Below, in pieces: positions 28,390 to 37,731 of a DNA stretch of 64,000 nucleotides. Made by a program: the position numbers and the translations under genes. Numbering within the stretch: the first letter of the stretch is position 1; each line of letters starts with the position of its first letter. The stretch is taken from contig JADKIQ010000002.1 of the NCBI GenBank assembly GCA_016721245.1, positions 431,219 through 495,218 of the forward strand, given 5' to 3'. The notes under the pieces were generated by a model. The model was not told where the DNA came from, did not search any database, and saw only the letters and a program-made list of their open reading frames with translations. This DNA is from Sphingobacteriales bacterium. Lineage in GTDB: Bacteria > Bacteroidota > Bacteroidia > Chitinophagales > JADIYW01.

Positions 28390-28995
28390 ATGAAAATATT
28401 TTGTGTAGGATTAAATTACAAAGAACACATCGTGGAAATGAAGCATTTTGCATTTCCTGAAAGTCCCGTGATTTTTATGAAACCGCCTACTGCTTTATTG
28501 AAAAACGGACAACCTTTTTATTATCCTGAATTTTCAAGTGATGTGCATTATGAAGGTGAAATTGTGCTGCGCGTTTGTAAAAACGGTAAAAAGATAGACC
28601 AGAAGTTTGCACATAAATATTACGATGCATTTACACTTGGCTTCGATTTTACTGCACGAGATATTCAGGCGGAGCAGAAGAAAAAAGGCTGGCCCTGGGA
28701 AATAGCCAAAGGGTTTGACGGTTCAGCATTTATCGGAGATTTTATTCCTCTGGAAAAAGAGAAAGTAATTTCATTTACCATTAAAAAGAATAATGAGGTG
28801 GTACAGCAGGGAGATACTTCCATGCTTATTTTCTCTTTTGATGAAATTATCTCATATATATCTAAATTTTTTACCCTGCAACAGGGCGATTTGATTTATA
28901 CCGGCACACCTCAGGGTGTAGGACCTGTGCAAATAGGAGATGTGCTGGAAGGATGGGTGGAGGATCAATTAATTGTTAAATGCGAAATAAAATAG
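28390..28995 (+). CDS. Fumarylacetoacetate hydrolase-family protein (FAHD1-like)
   Basis: A 201-residue FAH-fold enzyme. Characteristic metal-binding and core segments are FMKPPTALLKNGQPFYYP, VHYEGEIVLRVCKNGK (E-x-E), GFDFTARDIQAEQKKKGWPWEIAKGFDGSA and IYTGTPQGVGPVQIGD. Members act as acylpyruvate hydrolases or oxaloacetate decarboxylases with Mg2+. It is 14 bp after pth, so cotranscription is likely. Confidence 0.88.
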   Translation: MKIFCVGLNYKEHIVEMKHFAFPESPVIFMKPPTALLKNGQPFYYPEFSSDVHYEGEIVLRVCKNGKKIDQKFAHKYYDAFTLGFDFTARDIQAEQKKKGWPWEIAKGFDGSAFIGDFIPLEKEKVISFTIKKNNEVVQQGDTSMLIFSFDEIISYISKFFTLQQGDLIYTGTPQGVGPVQIGDVLEGWVEDQLIVKCEIK

Positions 28996-29109
28996 TCTAC
29001 TGATTTTATGGATTATTATCCAATACAAATTTTGTTTTCATTGTAACTTTAGTTATTTTTGACCTTCTTTAAATTTAATCGTTCATTATAAAATACAAAA
29101 AAGTTTAAA

Positions 29110-30390
29110 ATGCCTTATTTATTCACATCAGAATCAGTATCAGAAGGACATCCGGATAAAGTCGCAGACCAAATCTCCGATGCGTTAATCGATAATTTTT
29201 TAGCGTATGATCCGCAGTCAAAAGTAGCCTGCGAAACATTAGTAACTACCGGTCAGGTGGTATTAGCAGGAGAGGTAAAATCAAAAGCATATTTAGATGT
29301 ACAGGAAATTGCACGTGATGTAATCCGTAAAATTGGTTATACCAAATCAGAATACATGTTTGAAGCAAATTCATGCGGTATTTTCTCTGCTATTCACGAA
29401 CAATCTTCTGATATCAATCAAGGGGTGGACAGAAAAGCAAAGAAAGAAGATTTTGAAACGAAAGCAAATGCACAAGGCGCGGGTGACCAGGGTATGATGT
29501 TTGGTTATGCAACTAAAGAAACAGATAACTACATGCCTTTAGCATTAGATTTAGCACACAAAATTTTACAAGAATTATCTAAAACACGCAGAGCAGGCAA
29601 GGAGTTGAAATACTTACGTCCGGATGCTAAGAGTCAGGTAACAATTGAATACAACGACAACAACGAGCCTATCCGTATTGATACTATTGTTGTTTCCACA
29701 CAACACGATGATTTTGCAAAAGACAAAGTGATGCTCGATAAAATCAAAAAAGATATTATCGAAGTAATTATTCCAAGAGTAAAAAAACAATTGAAGCCTT
29801 CCATTCAGAAGTTATTCAATGATAAAATTACGTATCACATCAATCCAACCGGGAAATTTGTTATTGGTGGCCCACACGGAGATACAGGTTTAACTGGAAG
29901 AAAAATTATCGTAGATACATACGGTGGTAAAGGTGCACACGGTGGTGGTGCGTTCTCCGGTAAAGATCCAAGTAAAGTAGACAGAAGCGCGGCTTACGCA
30001 ACACGTCACATCGCTAAGAACTTAGTAGCCGCAGGTGTTGCAGACGAAGTATTAGTGCAGGTTTCTTACGCAATTGGTGTAGCAAAACCTTGTGGTTTAT
30101 TTATTGATACCAACGGTACTCTAAAGGTAAACCTGACAGACGGCGAAATTGCTAAAATTGCAGAAAAAATATTTGACATGCGTCCTTATGCAATCGAACA
30201 ACGCTTTAAACTGCGTAACCCGATTTACAGCGAAACAGCTGCTTACGGGCATATGGGCAGAAAGAACGAAGTGGTAACTAAGATTTTCAACAAAGGAAAA
30301 GAAAACGAAAAGAAAGTACAGGTAGAATTATTTACCTGGGAAAAACTGGATTACGTAGATAAAGTAAAAAAAGCTTTCGGTATTAAGTAA
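29110..30390 (+). CDS. metK: S-adenosylmethionine synthetase
   Basis: A 426-residue MetK. The start [25 protein letters not shown] has the ATP-binding His. The [12 protein letters not shown] signature, the [22 protein letters not shown] signature and the K-rich active-site parts are intact. It makes SAM from Met and ATP. The longer length compared with E. coli reflects an insertion around residues 180-260 typical of Bacteroidota. It ends with a strong terminator. Confidence 0.97.
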   Translation: MPYLFTSESVSEGHPDKVADQISDALIDNFLAYDPQSKVACETLVTTGQVVLAGEVKSKAYLDVQEIARDVIRKIGYTKSEYMFEANSCGIFSAIHEQSSDINQGVDRKAKKEDFETKANAQGAGDQGMMFGYATKETDNYMPLALDLAHKILQELSKTRRAGKELKYLRPDAKSQVTIEYNDNNEPIRIDTIVVSTQHDDFAKDKVMLDKIKKDIIEVIIPRVKKQLKPSIQKLFNDKITYHINPTGKFVIGGPHGDTGLTGRKIIVDTYGGKGAHGGGAFSGKDPSKVDRSAAYATRHIAKNLVAAGVADEVLVQVSYAIGVAKPCGLFIDTNGTLKVNLTDGEIAKIAEKIFDMRPYAIEQRFKLRNPIYSETAAYGHMGRKNEVVTKIFNKGKENEKKVQVELFTWEKLDYVDKVKKAFGIK

Positions 30391-30410
30391 GCTGATTTTA
30401 TAAAATAAGA

Positions 30411-30437
30411 AAACCACGCATTTTGCGTGGTTTTTTT
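30411..30437 (+). terminator. Rho-independent terminator of metK
   Basis: AAACCACGCA at 30411-30420 pairs perfectly with TGCGTGGTTT at 30424-30433, loop TTT, followed by T-run to 30437. Confidence 0.92.
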
Positions 30438-30531
30438 ATCCATCGTTATACTGTCCTGATAAATATCGGGATTGTTTCAGTATCTGACTAAAATTTATAC
30501 TATCTTAATTTTTAAAACCAAAAATCTGTAG

Positions 30532-30539
30532 TATATTTG
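30532..30539 (+). promoter_or_regulatory. -7 box of the tRNA-Ser gene
   Basis: TATATTTG fits TAnnTTTG exactly and lies 27 bp before the tRNA 5' end, a normal distance for a tRNA promoter in this phylum. Confidence 0.6.
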
Positions 30540-30566
30540 CAGTCCCAATTAGAAATAATTGGAAAC

Positions 30567-30651
30567 AGAGAGATGGCAGAGCGGTCGAATGCGGCGGTCT
30601 TGAAAACCGTTGACTGTTACAGGTCCGGGGGTTCGAATCCCTCTCTCTGCA
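30567..30651 (+). tRNA. tRNA-Ser (anticodon TGA)
   Basis: The D-arm GCA/TGC pair around GAGCGGTCGAA, the anticodon loop CTTGAAA with 5-bp stem GCGGT/ACCGT, a long class II variable arm (GACTGTTACAGGTC) and the T-loop TTCGAAT are all clear. The lower acceptor stem pairs (AGAGA with TCTCT), but the two outer pairs do not in the frame fixed by the D-arm. Shifting by one GA dinucleotide would pair six of seven. The 3' CCA is not encoded. Confidence 0.9.
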
Positions 30652-30798
30652 AGAAATGGAGATTAATAGTTGAAAATCAACGAATTAGTCTCCATTTTTC
30701 TTTTCAGGGTAACGTAAAGAATAAATTCCATTCTATTTTTTGAGTTTAGGCCATTTTAATCGGATTATATTTTTTAGTGATGAATTCATTATAGGACT

Positions 30799-31011
30799 AT
30801 GTTTATCATAAAATTGTTACTATCAAATACAGATATCAATCTTGTAATAATCACGTTGATTGAATCTGATTATTATCTGCATAAATATTTACATTTCTAT
30901 GTGCAAACCAGAATTGTCGATGGACAGCATATGTTTGATGTGCGAAAAGATTTATCGGAGTTCCGTTTTTCCGGCGGATTGGGCTTAAATATCAATTCTA
31001 TCAAAAAATAG
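30799..31011 (+). CDS. Possible small ORF or gene remnant
   Basis: A 70-codon open frame in an otherwise gene-free stretch (30652-31040). The first half looks like random AT-rich translation. The last part (DVRKDLSEFRFSGGLGLNINSIKK) looks more protein-like, as if it were the end of a decayed gene. No homolog recognised and no promoter seen. Confidence 0.25.
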   Translation: MFIIKLLLSNTDINLVIITLIESDYYLHKYLHFYVQTRIVDGQHMFDVRKDLSEFRFSGGLGLNINSIKK

Positions 31012-31040
31012 CTTATTTTTACAGTAAGTAATAATAAGTT

Positions 31041-31487
31041 ATGCCTACACTTTTTGACAAACAAACACAAGACGAATTGCTGGCAAGAGTCGGCAAGCTA
31101 AATGCCACTTCGCAACGCCAATGGGGAAAAATGAGCGTGTCGCAAATGCTGAAACATATGATTATCGCTTTCTCCGTGCCGATTGGTAAAATTCAGGTTC
31201 CTAAAGATAAATTGTATTTTTTGTCAGCCAATCCTTTTGCAAGATGGATGATGATAAAAGCCATTACGAAATGGCCGAAAAATCTGATTACAGCCGAATC
31301 TTTCATTGTAAAAGAAGACCCGGAATTTGAAGCCACAAAAAAAGAATTTTTAGCGGTGTTTAATGAATTTCTGAAAGCAGATAAATTTGATGGACGTCAT
31401 CCTGTATTTGGCGTGATGAGCAAAGAACTTTGGGGTGAAGCGATGTCTATTCACTTAAATCATCATTTAGAACAATTCGGCGTTTAG
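31041..31487 (+). CDS. DUF1569 (DinB-like) protein
   Basis: A 148-residue helical protein. The pattern RQWGKMSVSQMLKHMIIAFSVPIG near residue 25 and HPVFGVMSKELWGEAMSIHLNHHLEQFGV at the end match DUF1569, a DinB-superfamily four-helix bundle with His residues positioned to bind metal. The biochemical role is unknown; family relatives include mycothiol- or bacillithiol-type transferases. Confidence 0.8.
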   Translation: MPTLFDKQTQDELLARVGKLNATSQRQWGKMSVSQMLKHMIIAFSVPIGKIQVPKDKLYFLSANPFARWMMIKAITKWPKNLITAESFIVKEDPEFEATKKEFLAVFNEFLKADKFDGRHPVFGVMSKELWGEAMSIHLNHHLEQFGV

Positions 31488-31716
31488 TTTTTAAAACACA
31501 TAGGCACATAGAAAGAGAAAGAATTAAAATGAGTGCTTTTTTGTTCGGATGTCTCATAGTATCATATAGAATTTATCAAAGATAAATTGCTCTGTTTTAC
31601 TATTGATAGTCGTAATTATTGCATATAACTTAATAACTTTACAAACTATGTTCCGAATTTTCGGAACTATGTGTTTTAAAATATAAAATGATAAATTTAT
31701 ACATACAGATTAATTA

Positions 31717-32889
31717 ATGACCAGCACGAATCGATATGACCAGCGCGGTGTTTCCGCAACTAAAGATGAAGTACATGCAGCCATCAAAAATGCAGATAAA
31801 GGTTTGTTTCCTCAGGCCTTTTGCAAAATATTTCCCGATCATTTAACCGGCGATGAAAATTATTGTTCCATCATTCATGCAGACGGTGCGGGCACCAAAA
31901 GTGTTTTAGCATATTTGTACTGGAAGGAAACAGGCGATTTGTCGGTATGGAAAGGGATTTCACAGGATGCGATTGTCATGAATACAGATGATTTAATTTG
32001 TGTAGGTGCGACTTCTAATTTCTTACTGTCCAGCATCATCAACCGCAACAAACATCTTATTCCGGGTGAAGTGATTAAAGCACTGATAGACGGCACCAAC
32101 GAAGTAGTAGAAATGCTGAACGAGAACGGTGTGCGCGTATATCCGATGGGTGGCGAAACTGCCGACATGGGTGATGTCATTCGCACGGTGTCTGTGGATG
32201 CCGTGATGACAGCTCGTTTTCGCAGAGACGAAGTGATTGACAACGCAAATATTAAAACAGGTGATGTGATCGTAGGATTGGCATCTTACGGTCAGGCGAA
32301 TTATGAAAGTCAGTACAACGGCGGTATGGGCAGCAATGGATTAACCTCTGCTCGTCATGATGTTTTTTCAAAAGTCTATGCGGAAAAATATCCTGAAGCC
32401 TTTGACCCGAATACGAATAATGAATTTATTTATTCAGGTTCTAAACTACTCACCGATACAATAGAAGGCAGCCCGCTGGATGCCGGAAAATTAGTATTGT
32501 CGCCCACACGTACCTACGCGCCGGTGGTGAAAAAAGTGATAGACGAAATTGGCGTGCATAATATTAACGGCATCATACATTGCAGTGGCGGCGCGCAAAC
32601 GAAGATTTTACATTATGTAGAGAATCTACACATTGTGAAAGATAATTTATTTACGGTGCCGCCTTTGTTTAGAATGATACAGGAAGAAAGCAATACCAGC
32701 TGGAAAGAAATGTATCAGGTGTTTAATTGCGGACATCGTCTGGAAATTTATTGTAACCCGCAATTTGCGGAAACAATCATTTCCATTTCCAAATCATTTG
32801 GTATTGATGCGCAGATTGTTGGTTTTGTAGAAAGTGCTGCAACCAAACAAGTGACGATAAGAAGCGATAAAGGTGAGTTTGTTTATTAA
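31717..32889 (+). CDS. purM: Phosphoribosylformylglycinamidine cyclo-ligase (AIR synthetase)
   Basis: A 390-residue PurM-fold enzyme. Conserved parts are RYDQRGVSATKDEVHAAIKN, HADGAGTKSVLAYLYW, DAIVMNTDDLICVGATSNFL, GGETADMGDVIRTVSVD, GMGSNGLTSARH and the C-terminal CSGGAQTKIL. It closes the imidazole ring in purine synthesis using ATP. The length and the STNRYDQRGVSA N-terminus are those of the Bacteroidota form. Confidence 0.92.
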   Translation: MTSTNRYDQRGVSATKDEVHAAIKNADKGLFPQAFCKIFPDHLTGDENYCSIIHADGAGTKSVLAYLYWKETGDLSVWKGISQDAIVMNTDDLICVGATSNFLLSSIINRNKHLIPGEVIKALIDGTNEVVEMLNENGVRVYPMGGETADMGDVIRTVSVDAVMTARFRRDEVIDNANIKTGDVIVGLASYGQANYESQYNGGMGSNGLTSARHDVFSKVYAEKYPEAFDPNTNNEFIYSGSKLLTDTIEGSPLDAGKLVLSPTRTYAPVVKKVIDEIGVHNINGIIHCSGGAQTKILHYVENLHIVKDNLFTVPPLFRMIQEESNTSWKEMYQVFNCGHRLEIYCNPQFAETIISISKSFGIDAQIVGFVESAATKQVTIRSDKGEFVY

Positions 32890-32907
32890 TTCATAAAATA
32901 ACAGGAT

Positions 32908-33384
32908 ATGCCGACTATAAACCTGACAACAGAAATTAACGCACCGATTGAAATCTGTTTTGATTTATCGCGCAGCATTGATTTGCACAAACATTCGATG
33001 GAACATACAAAAGAAGAAGCCATTGCAGGCAGAACCAGTGGTCTGATTGAAGACGGTGAGTTTGTAACGTGGCAGGCTAAACATTTCGGTATTACGCAAT
33101 ACCTGACTTCTAAAATTTCCAACTTCAGAAGGCCTTATATTTTCAGAGATGAGCAAACGAAAGGTATTTTTGATTTCTTCCGTCATGATCATATTTTTGA
33201 ATCCAAAGAGGGTAAAACCATTATGACGGATGTCTTTGAATACCGTGCACCTTTCGGTTTTTTAGGCAGCATTGCAGATAGTTTATTTTTGGAAAAATAC
33301 ATGACCAATTTGTTGCTCCAACGCAATAAAGTGATAAAAGAAGTTGCTGAAAGTGATAAGTGGAAAGAAGTTCTTCCGCAGTAA
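32908..33384 (+). CDS. SRPBCC (START/polyketide cyclase-like) protein
   Basis: A 158-residue SRPBCC protein beginning MPTINLTTEINAPIEICFDLSRSIDLH, the N-terminal strand and helix of the helix-grip fold, and ending with FLGSIADSLFLEKYMTNLLLQRN. It probably binds a hydrophobic ligand in its cavity. It is related to the 154-residue protein at 35497-35961, which shares the HKHFF/HDHIFE and GFLG-I-A end patterns. It follows purM by 18 bp. Confidence 0.8.
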   Translation: MPTINLTTEINAPIEICFDLSRSIDLHKHSMEHTKEEAIAGRTSGLIEDGEFVTWQAKHFGITQYLTSKISNFRRPYIFRDEQTKGIFDFFRHDHIFESKEGKTIMTDVFEYRAPFGFLGSIADSLFLEKYMTNLLLQRNKVIKEVAESDKWKEVLPQ

Positions 33385-34311
33385 TTACTTCCCCTCCAGA
33401 TAAATCTCCGCCAGCATACAGCGTGCGCTGCCGCCACCAATGGTTTCTATTGTTGGAATTTCTACTGACAAAATACTCGTGTGATTTTCTATTTGTGCAA
33501 TTTGTTCAGGGGTTAAGCTTTTTAAAGACGTTGCAGACATCACCAGAAATGTTTTACCATCTGTATTTTGCACTTGCAGCATATTGCCGGCAAATGCATT
33601 CATCTGTGCAAACGAAATATCTATAATTTCGTGGCCGGTGCTCTCCAGTCTGTTTTTTACAAATGTCTGTTCGGATTTATTTTTAATACTTTCCAGACAA
33701 ATCACTGCAAAGGTATCGCCGATGGTTAGCATCACGTTGGTATGGTACACTAAATTATCCTGCTCATCCTGACTGTAAAAATATACCGGCTCATACTGAA
33801 TGATGTTGCAGTAATTGACGAACAAATCTTTATCTGTTCTCGGAGATAAACAGGCATAGGCAATTTTATGCAGATGGTCGAAAATAATACTGCCGGTGCC
33901 TTCCAGAAATTTACCTTCATTTACAGATGCCGTTATATCATTTACTTTGCTGACGATAAACCTTGTTTTCAGTTCTTCCAGAATTTCAGGACGAATCTCC
34001 AGGCGGCGGTTTTCTGTCAGCATTGGATATAAAAACACTGTTCCGTTTTCGTGCATACTAATCCAGTTGTTCGGGAAAATGGCATCCGGTTTAGCAGGTT
34101 CATCCGTATCCTGAATAACGGTCACGTTTATATTATTTGCACGTAGTTTGGCCACATATGCATCAAATTCTTCTATCGCTTTTTGTTTGATTTCATCGGC
34201 GCTCAGTCCTTCTAAAGATTTCTGAAACGCATTGGAAACAGCTGTTTCGTAGTTGAACTGAAAACCTGCCGGACGAACCATCATCAGGTTGGATGTGTAT
34301 TGACTTGACAT
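33385..34311 (-). CDS. ctlX: Citrulline utilization hydrolase-type amidinotransferase-fold protein
   Basis: A 308-residue pentein-fold enzyme. PDAIFPNNWISMHENGTVFLYPM (Asp/His-containing) near residue 75 and TIGGGSARCMLAEIYL with the catalytic Cys near the C-terminus match the CtlX family. The family acts on guanidino/ureido compounds such as citrulline or arginine derivatives. It converges with the SRPBCC gene: its stop codon abuts the SRPBCC stop. Confidence 0.85.
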   Translation of the reverse strand: MSSQYTSNLMMVRPAGFQFNYETAVSNAFQKSLEGLSADEIKQKAIEEFDAYVAKLRANNINVTVIQDTDEPAKPDAIFPNNWISMHENGTVFLYPMLTENRRLEIRPEILEELKTRFIVSKVNDITASVNEGKFLEGTGSIIFDHLHKIAYACLSPRTDKDLFVNYCNIIQYEPVYFYSQDEQDNLVYHTNVMLTIGDTFAVICLESIKNKSEQTFVKNRLESTGHEIIDISFAQMNAFAGNMLQVQNTDGKTFLVMSATSLKSLTPEQIAQIENHTSILSVEIPTIETIGGGSARCMLAEIYLEGK

Positions 34312-34406
34312 AAGGCAAATTTACGATTTACAAATTACGAATTGGGATTTTTTAATTAAATTGTGTTTGATTAATATTCTATTCATTAACCAAATAATTT
34401 TAAATT

Positions 34407-34889
34407 ATGTCATTTTCTACTGCTGATTTATTCGACGCCAATGAAGGAAAAGTGCACGTTGCATTGCCTATTTTTCAGTCTTACGGACAAAAAAAACAGT
34501 TCTACGGGCAGATTTATACGGTAAAATGTTTTGAAGACAACACACCGGTAGGAGATACGTTGCGCAATATGAATGGAAAAGGCAAGGTGCTGGTAATCGA
34601 TGGTGAAGGTTCTTTGCGCTGTGCCTTATTGGGTGATATGCTGGCCGAAGCCGCTATCAAAAATGAATGGGAAGGGATTATTGTGAACGGTTGTGTTAGA
34701 GACAGCGTGGCATTGAATAGTATGCCGATTGGTGTGAAAGCATTGAATACGAATCCGACCCGTTCGGTGAAAAAATACCCGGGATTAAAACAGATAGAAG
34801 TGAATTTTGGAAACGTATTCTTCAATCCTGATGAATATGTTTACAGTGATGAAGATGGAATTATTGTGAGTGAGGAAACGTTGTTTTAA
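34407..34889 (+). CDS. rraA: RraA family protein (ribonuclease E activity regulator/aldolase fold)
   Basis: A 160-residue protein with STADLFDANEGKVHVALPIFQSYG, GKVLVIDGEGSLRCALLGDMLAEAAIKNEWEGIIVNGCVRDS and the ACN-like SMPIGVKALNTNPTRS region. It is the short RraA form. E. coli RraA inhibits RNase E; related proteins are 4-hydroxy-4-methyl-2-oxoglutarate aldolases. Which role holds here is open because the relation to RNase E/G in this phylum is not visible. Confidence 0.85.
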   Translation: MSFSTADLFDANEGKVHVALPIFQSYGQKKQFYGQIYTVKCFEDNTPVGDTLRNMNGKGKVLVIDGEGSLRCALLGDMLAEAAIKNEWEGIIVNGCVRDSVALNSMPIGVKALNTNPTRSVKKYPGLKQIEVNFGNVFFNPDEYVYSDEDGIIVSEETLF

Positions 34890-34901
34890 ATTCACCGTCA
34901 T

Positions 34902-34925
34902 TGCGAGCAAAGCAAAGCAATCTCT
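34902..34925 (+). repeat. Dispersed CATTGCGAG...GCAATCTC repeat, copy A
   Basis: CATTGCGAGCAAAGCAAAGC followed by AATCTC, intergenic after rraA. Related copies are at 42748-42770 and 46323-46352. This is a REP-like motif built from an inverted GAGATTGC/GCAATCTC core. Confidence 0.5.
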
Positions 34926-34971
34926 AATACTTTACCTTAAACGATGCTCCTTCCTTTGCTGTTATTTTTAT

Positions 34972-35460
34972 TCATAACTGCAAATTATCATCATAAATTT
35001 GTTGCCTGTCTTCCATTGAATTAAATAATAAATTAGCCGCCATTAATCGGGTCGGTCTTGCCCATATCATGAATAACAGCAATCCTATTGCGATGAAAAA
35101 ATGCAGGTCGTTTTTTGTAAGGAAATAAAAAATGGTATTGATGATGGCTGGTCCTTCGAGCAAGGCTAACTGAAGAATTAATGCACCCCGATAAACAGCA
35201 ATTTTTTCGGACAAGGCAGGGATATTTACAGCGGTACTTGCCCGGGTGAGAAATAAAAATCTGGAAGCCAGCATACAGATAAAAGCTAAAGCCACACCGA
35301 CAATTTCAAATGCCATATTATCCTGTGCATGGTCAACAGGTGCTTGTTGTTTAACCAGATATCGCATGATACTTAAAATGATTACAACACCCGCACACAA
35401 GACAATATGAAGTACTTTCATTGCTTTAAACTGCACTCCAACTGTATTTTGATTATCCAT
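34972..35460 (-). CDS. Four-helix membrane protein of unknown function
   Basis: A 162-residue protein with about four membrane helices (VLHIVLCAGVVIILSIMRYL, AFEIVGVALAFICMLASRFL, a third at GALILQLALLEGPAIINTIF, and FFIAIGLLLFMIWARP). Similar small proteins occur across Bacteroidota without assigned function. It ends RPTRLMAANLLFNSMEDRQQI, a conserved-looking tail. No partners identified. Confidence 0.65.
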   Translation of the reverse strand: MDNQNTVGVQFKAMKVLHIVLCAGVVIILSIMRYLVKQQAPVDHAQDNMAFEIVGVALAFICMLASRFLFLTRASTAVNIPALSEKIAVYRGALILQLALLEGPAIINTIFYFLTKNDLHFFIAIGLLLFMIWARPTRLMAANLLFNSMEDRQQIYDDNLQL

Positions 35461-35496
35461 AAATTGATTTTATGGAATAAAAATACAAATAGAATT

Positions 35497-35961
35497 TTAA
35501 AGTGTGCCGAAAAGTTCGGTCAGTTTCTGCGTTCTGTAGTCAAATATTTCGTTCAGTTTTTTCTTTACAAAAAGTACATTGGCGATATCTCCTAAAAAGC
35601 CCATCGGAACTTTATAATGCACAACATCTGTCATTTCCACACCGCCGTCTATTGCTTTAAAAAAGTGCTTGTGATGCCATAAACTGTAAGGGCCGAATCG
35701 CTGCTCGTCCACAAAATATTCGTGATCTTTCACATGCGTAATTTCCGTCACCCATTCCATCGGAATATTCATTACCGGACGTACGATATAACTGATAATC
35801 ATTCCCGGAAACATTGGTAGATCTGCATCCTCGGAAGTCACTTTGAAACTCATGTAATCGGGAGTAATAACTTTAAGATTAGCCGGAGATGAAAAGAAAT
35901 CCCAGGCTTTATCTAAGGAAATCGGTAACTTTTGCGTGCTTTTAAGACTGTGTAAACTCAT
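35497..35961 (-). CDS. SRPBCC family protein
   Basis: A 154-residue helix-grip protein: TQKLPISLDKAWDFFSSPANLKVITPDYMSF, then WVTEITHVKDHEYFVDEQRFGPYSLWHHKHFF, VEMTDVVHYKVPMGFLGDIANVLFVKKKL. It matches the coenzyme Q-binding/polyketide cyclase-like group often found with cell-division or photolyase-linked genes. It overlaps the DUF2256 gene upstream by 20 bp, so the pair is likely translated together. Confidence 0.82.
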   Translation of the reverse strand: MSLHSLKSTQKLPISLDKAWDFFSSPANLKVITPDYMSFKVTSEDADLPMFPGMIISYIVRPVMNIPMEWVTEITHVKDHEYFVDEQRFGPYSLWHHKHFFKAIDGGVEMTDVVHYKVPMGFLGDIANVLFVKKKLNEIFDYRTQKLTELFGTL

Positions 35962-36112
35962 GATTTTTTAGCTTTTTTGTTGTTCTGCAGCGCTCACTGC
36001 AATATTTAATTTCTGTCCATATGTTTTTCCATTTTTTTCTCCAACTGAAGGGTTTCTTGCAAACCAGGCAGATTTTTTCAGGGAAATCAGATTTTGGAAC
36101 TGTTTTTGGCAC
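35942..36112 (-). CDS. DUF2256 small zinc-finger-like protein
   Basis: The core FPEKICLVCKKPFSWRKKW then YCSERCRTTKK is the DUF2256 signature with two CxxC/CxxxC pairs likely to bind zinc. I propose the GTG at 36112 (VPKTVPKSDFPEK) as the start. An ATG at 36157 is also open but adds a hydrophobic stretch not seen in the family. DUF2256 genes are often near cryptochrome/photolyase or SRPBCC genes. Its 3' end overlaps the SRPBCC start. Confidence 0.8.
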   Translation of the reverse strand: MPKTVPKSDFPEKICLVCKKPFSWRKKWKNIWTEIKYCSERCRTTKKLKNHEFTQS

Positions 36113-36202
36113 AGAAATCAAACAAAACACGCCATAAAAGGTTGTATTGTTAGCCAACTAAATTGGTGAAAATTACATCTTTATTGTATATTTATGCTTG
36201 GT

Positions 36203-36952
36203 ATGAAGACCACAACCTGTAGATTATTAATTTTCTGTTCAGTCATTTTCTTTCTTGTTTCCTGTAAAAAGGAAAACGAGACGGTAAATTTTGACTATGG
36301 ATATAACTATTACCCGGATGATTCCGGTTCCTATGTTATTTATAAAGTAGACTCAGTTTTATATAATGATTTTAACCCCCTGAACCTTAAGAGAACTTCT
36401 TCTCAATATTTAAAGGAAGTTGTAACTGAGCAATACGTAGATAATTTAGGCCGTTCTGCAAAAAAAGTAGAGCGCTTCGTTACGGATAGTTTAAATCATC
36501 CGTGGCGCCCATTTAATGTTTGGTACTTTGTAAAAAATAAAACCAATGTTGAAAGGGTAGAAGATAATATACGATATATCAAACTTACATTTCCGGTGAG
36601 TGTGGGAAATACATGGCGCGGAAATAAATATAACGAGTTAAATCATTTTCCTTACGGTGATTTAAAATTTACCACCACGAATTTTGACTGGAATTATTCG
36701 CTTAAAGAAATTAACCAGAATTATACATATTCAAATGTAAGTTCTGATTCCACCCTTACTGTATTACAAGTGGCAGATTCATCCAATGTGCAGAAAGTAT
36801 ATTCAGTAGAGAAATATGCAAAAAATATTGGCTTGGTTTATAAAGAATTATGGCGTCTGGATGCGCAGCTGGTGGATGACCAAATATATGAAGAGAATGC
36901 GCAATTTGGTTTTATATTGAGACAATATGCGGTAGATAGCGGGAAAGAATAG
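36203..36952 (+). CDS. Lipoprotein, paralog 1 of a tandem pair
   Basis: The start at ATG 36203 gives MKTTTCRLLIFCSVIFFLVSC, a lipoprotein signal with lipobox Cys followed by KKE. The mature part starts DYGYNYYPDDSGSYVIYKVDS and ends FGFILRQYAVDSGKE. The same motifs recur in the next gene. Unknown family; probably an outer-membrane-anchored beta protein. It heads a three-gene set ending in a subtilisin. Confidence 0.78.
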   Translation: MKTTTCRLLIFCSVIFFLVSCKKENETVNFDYGYNYYPDDSGSYVIYKVDSVLYNDFNPLNLKRTSSQYLKEVVTEQYVDNLGRSAKKVERFVTDSLNHPWRPFNVWYFVKNKTNVERVEDNIRYIKLTFPVSVGNTWRGNKYNELNHFPYGDLKFTTTNFDWNYSLKEINQNYTYSNVSSDSTLTVLQVADSSNVQKVYSVEKYAKNIGLVYKELWRLDAQLVDDQIYEENAQFGFILRQYAVDSGKE

Positions 36953-36990
36953 TTTCTTTCTTTTGTTGTAATAATTTTCAAAGATTTTAA

Positions 36991-37731
36991 GTGAAACATA
37001 TTTATTCCATAATTGTTTTTTTTGTTATACTTGTTTCTGTACTGACCGGATGTAAGAAAGAAACAGATATAAGTGATTACGATTATGGTTATAATTATCT
37101 ACCCGACGATTCCGGCAGATTTGTAATCTACAAAGTGGATTCCGTAATCTACAATGATTTCGATAATTCCAGAAGGTACTCTACTATCTATCTGAAAGAA
37201 AAAATAGGAGAGCAGTTTACGGATAATTTAGGCAGAACAGCAAAAAAAATACTGCGTTATTATTCGGATACATTAACAACACAATGGGAATTATTCAATG
37301 TAGATTATCTGGTGAAAACGGATTTGGTGGCAGAACGTGTGGAAGATAATTTACGATACATAAAAATGGTGTTTCCGAATGATGTAAATAAAAAGTGGCT
37401 GGGCAATAAACTGATTACCGCTCCGCCGCCTTACATAATCGATACTTCCAATTATTATTTAAATGACTGGAAATACACCATTAAAAATAGAGATCAGTAT
37501 TATGATAATGGTATAAAAATTTTTGATTCCACCTTGTTAGTTTCGCAAATTCAGGATTCATCTGCCATTACTAAAACATATTCCATAGAGCGGTATGCAA
37601 GAAGTGTGGGCTTGGTGTACCGCGAATTCTGGATAGTGGTAGGACAAATTAATATCGGGGCACCCTGGGAAGACAGAGCAGAAAAAGGATTTATTTTAAG
37701 ACAATACGCAATAGATTATGGGAAAGAATAA
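36991..37731 (+). CDS. Lipoprotein, paralog 2 of a tandem pair
   Basis: GTG start at 36991 giving MKHIYSIIVFFVILVSVLTGC and then KKETD. Clear paralog of the preceding gene: DYGYNYLPDDSGRFVIYKVDS near the start, VERVEDNLRYIKMVFPNDV in the middle and GFILRQYAIDYGKE at the end. The last 14 bp overlap the start of the subtilisin gene, so the lipoprotein and protease are likely produced together. Confidence 0.8.
   Translation: MKHIYSIIVFFVILVSVLTGCKKETDISDYDYGYNYLPDDSGRFVIYKVDSVIYNDFDNSRRYSTIYLKEKIGEQFTDNLGRTAKKILRYYSDTLTTQWELFNVDYLVKTDLVAERVEDNLRYIKMVFPNDVNKKWLGNKLITAPPPYIIDTSNYYLNDWKYTIKNRDQYYDNGIKIFDSTLLVSQIQDSSAITKTYSIERYARSVGLVYREFWIVVGQINIGAPWEDRAEKGFILRQYAIDYGKE

Noticed and set aside
31875..32243. 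Antisense open frame over purM
   Set aside because: Fully inside the well-supported purM gene, with low-complexity Ser/Thr composition.
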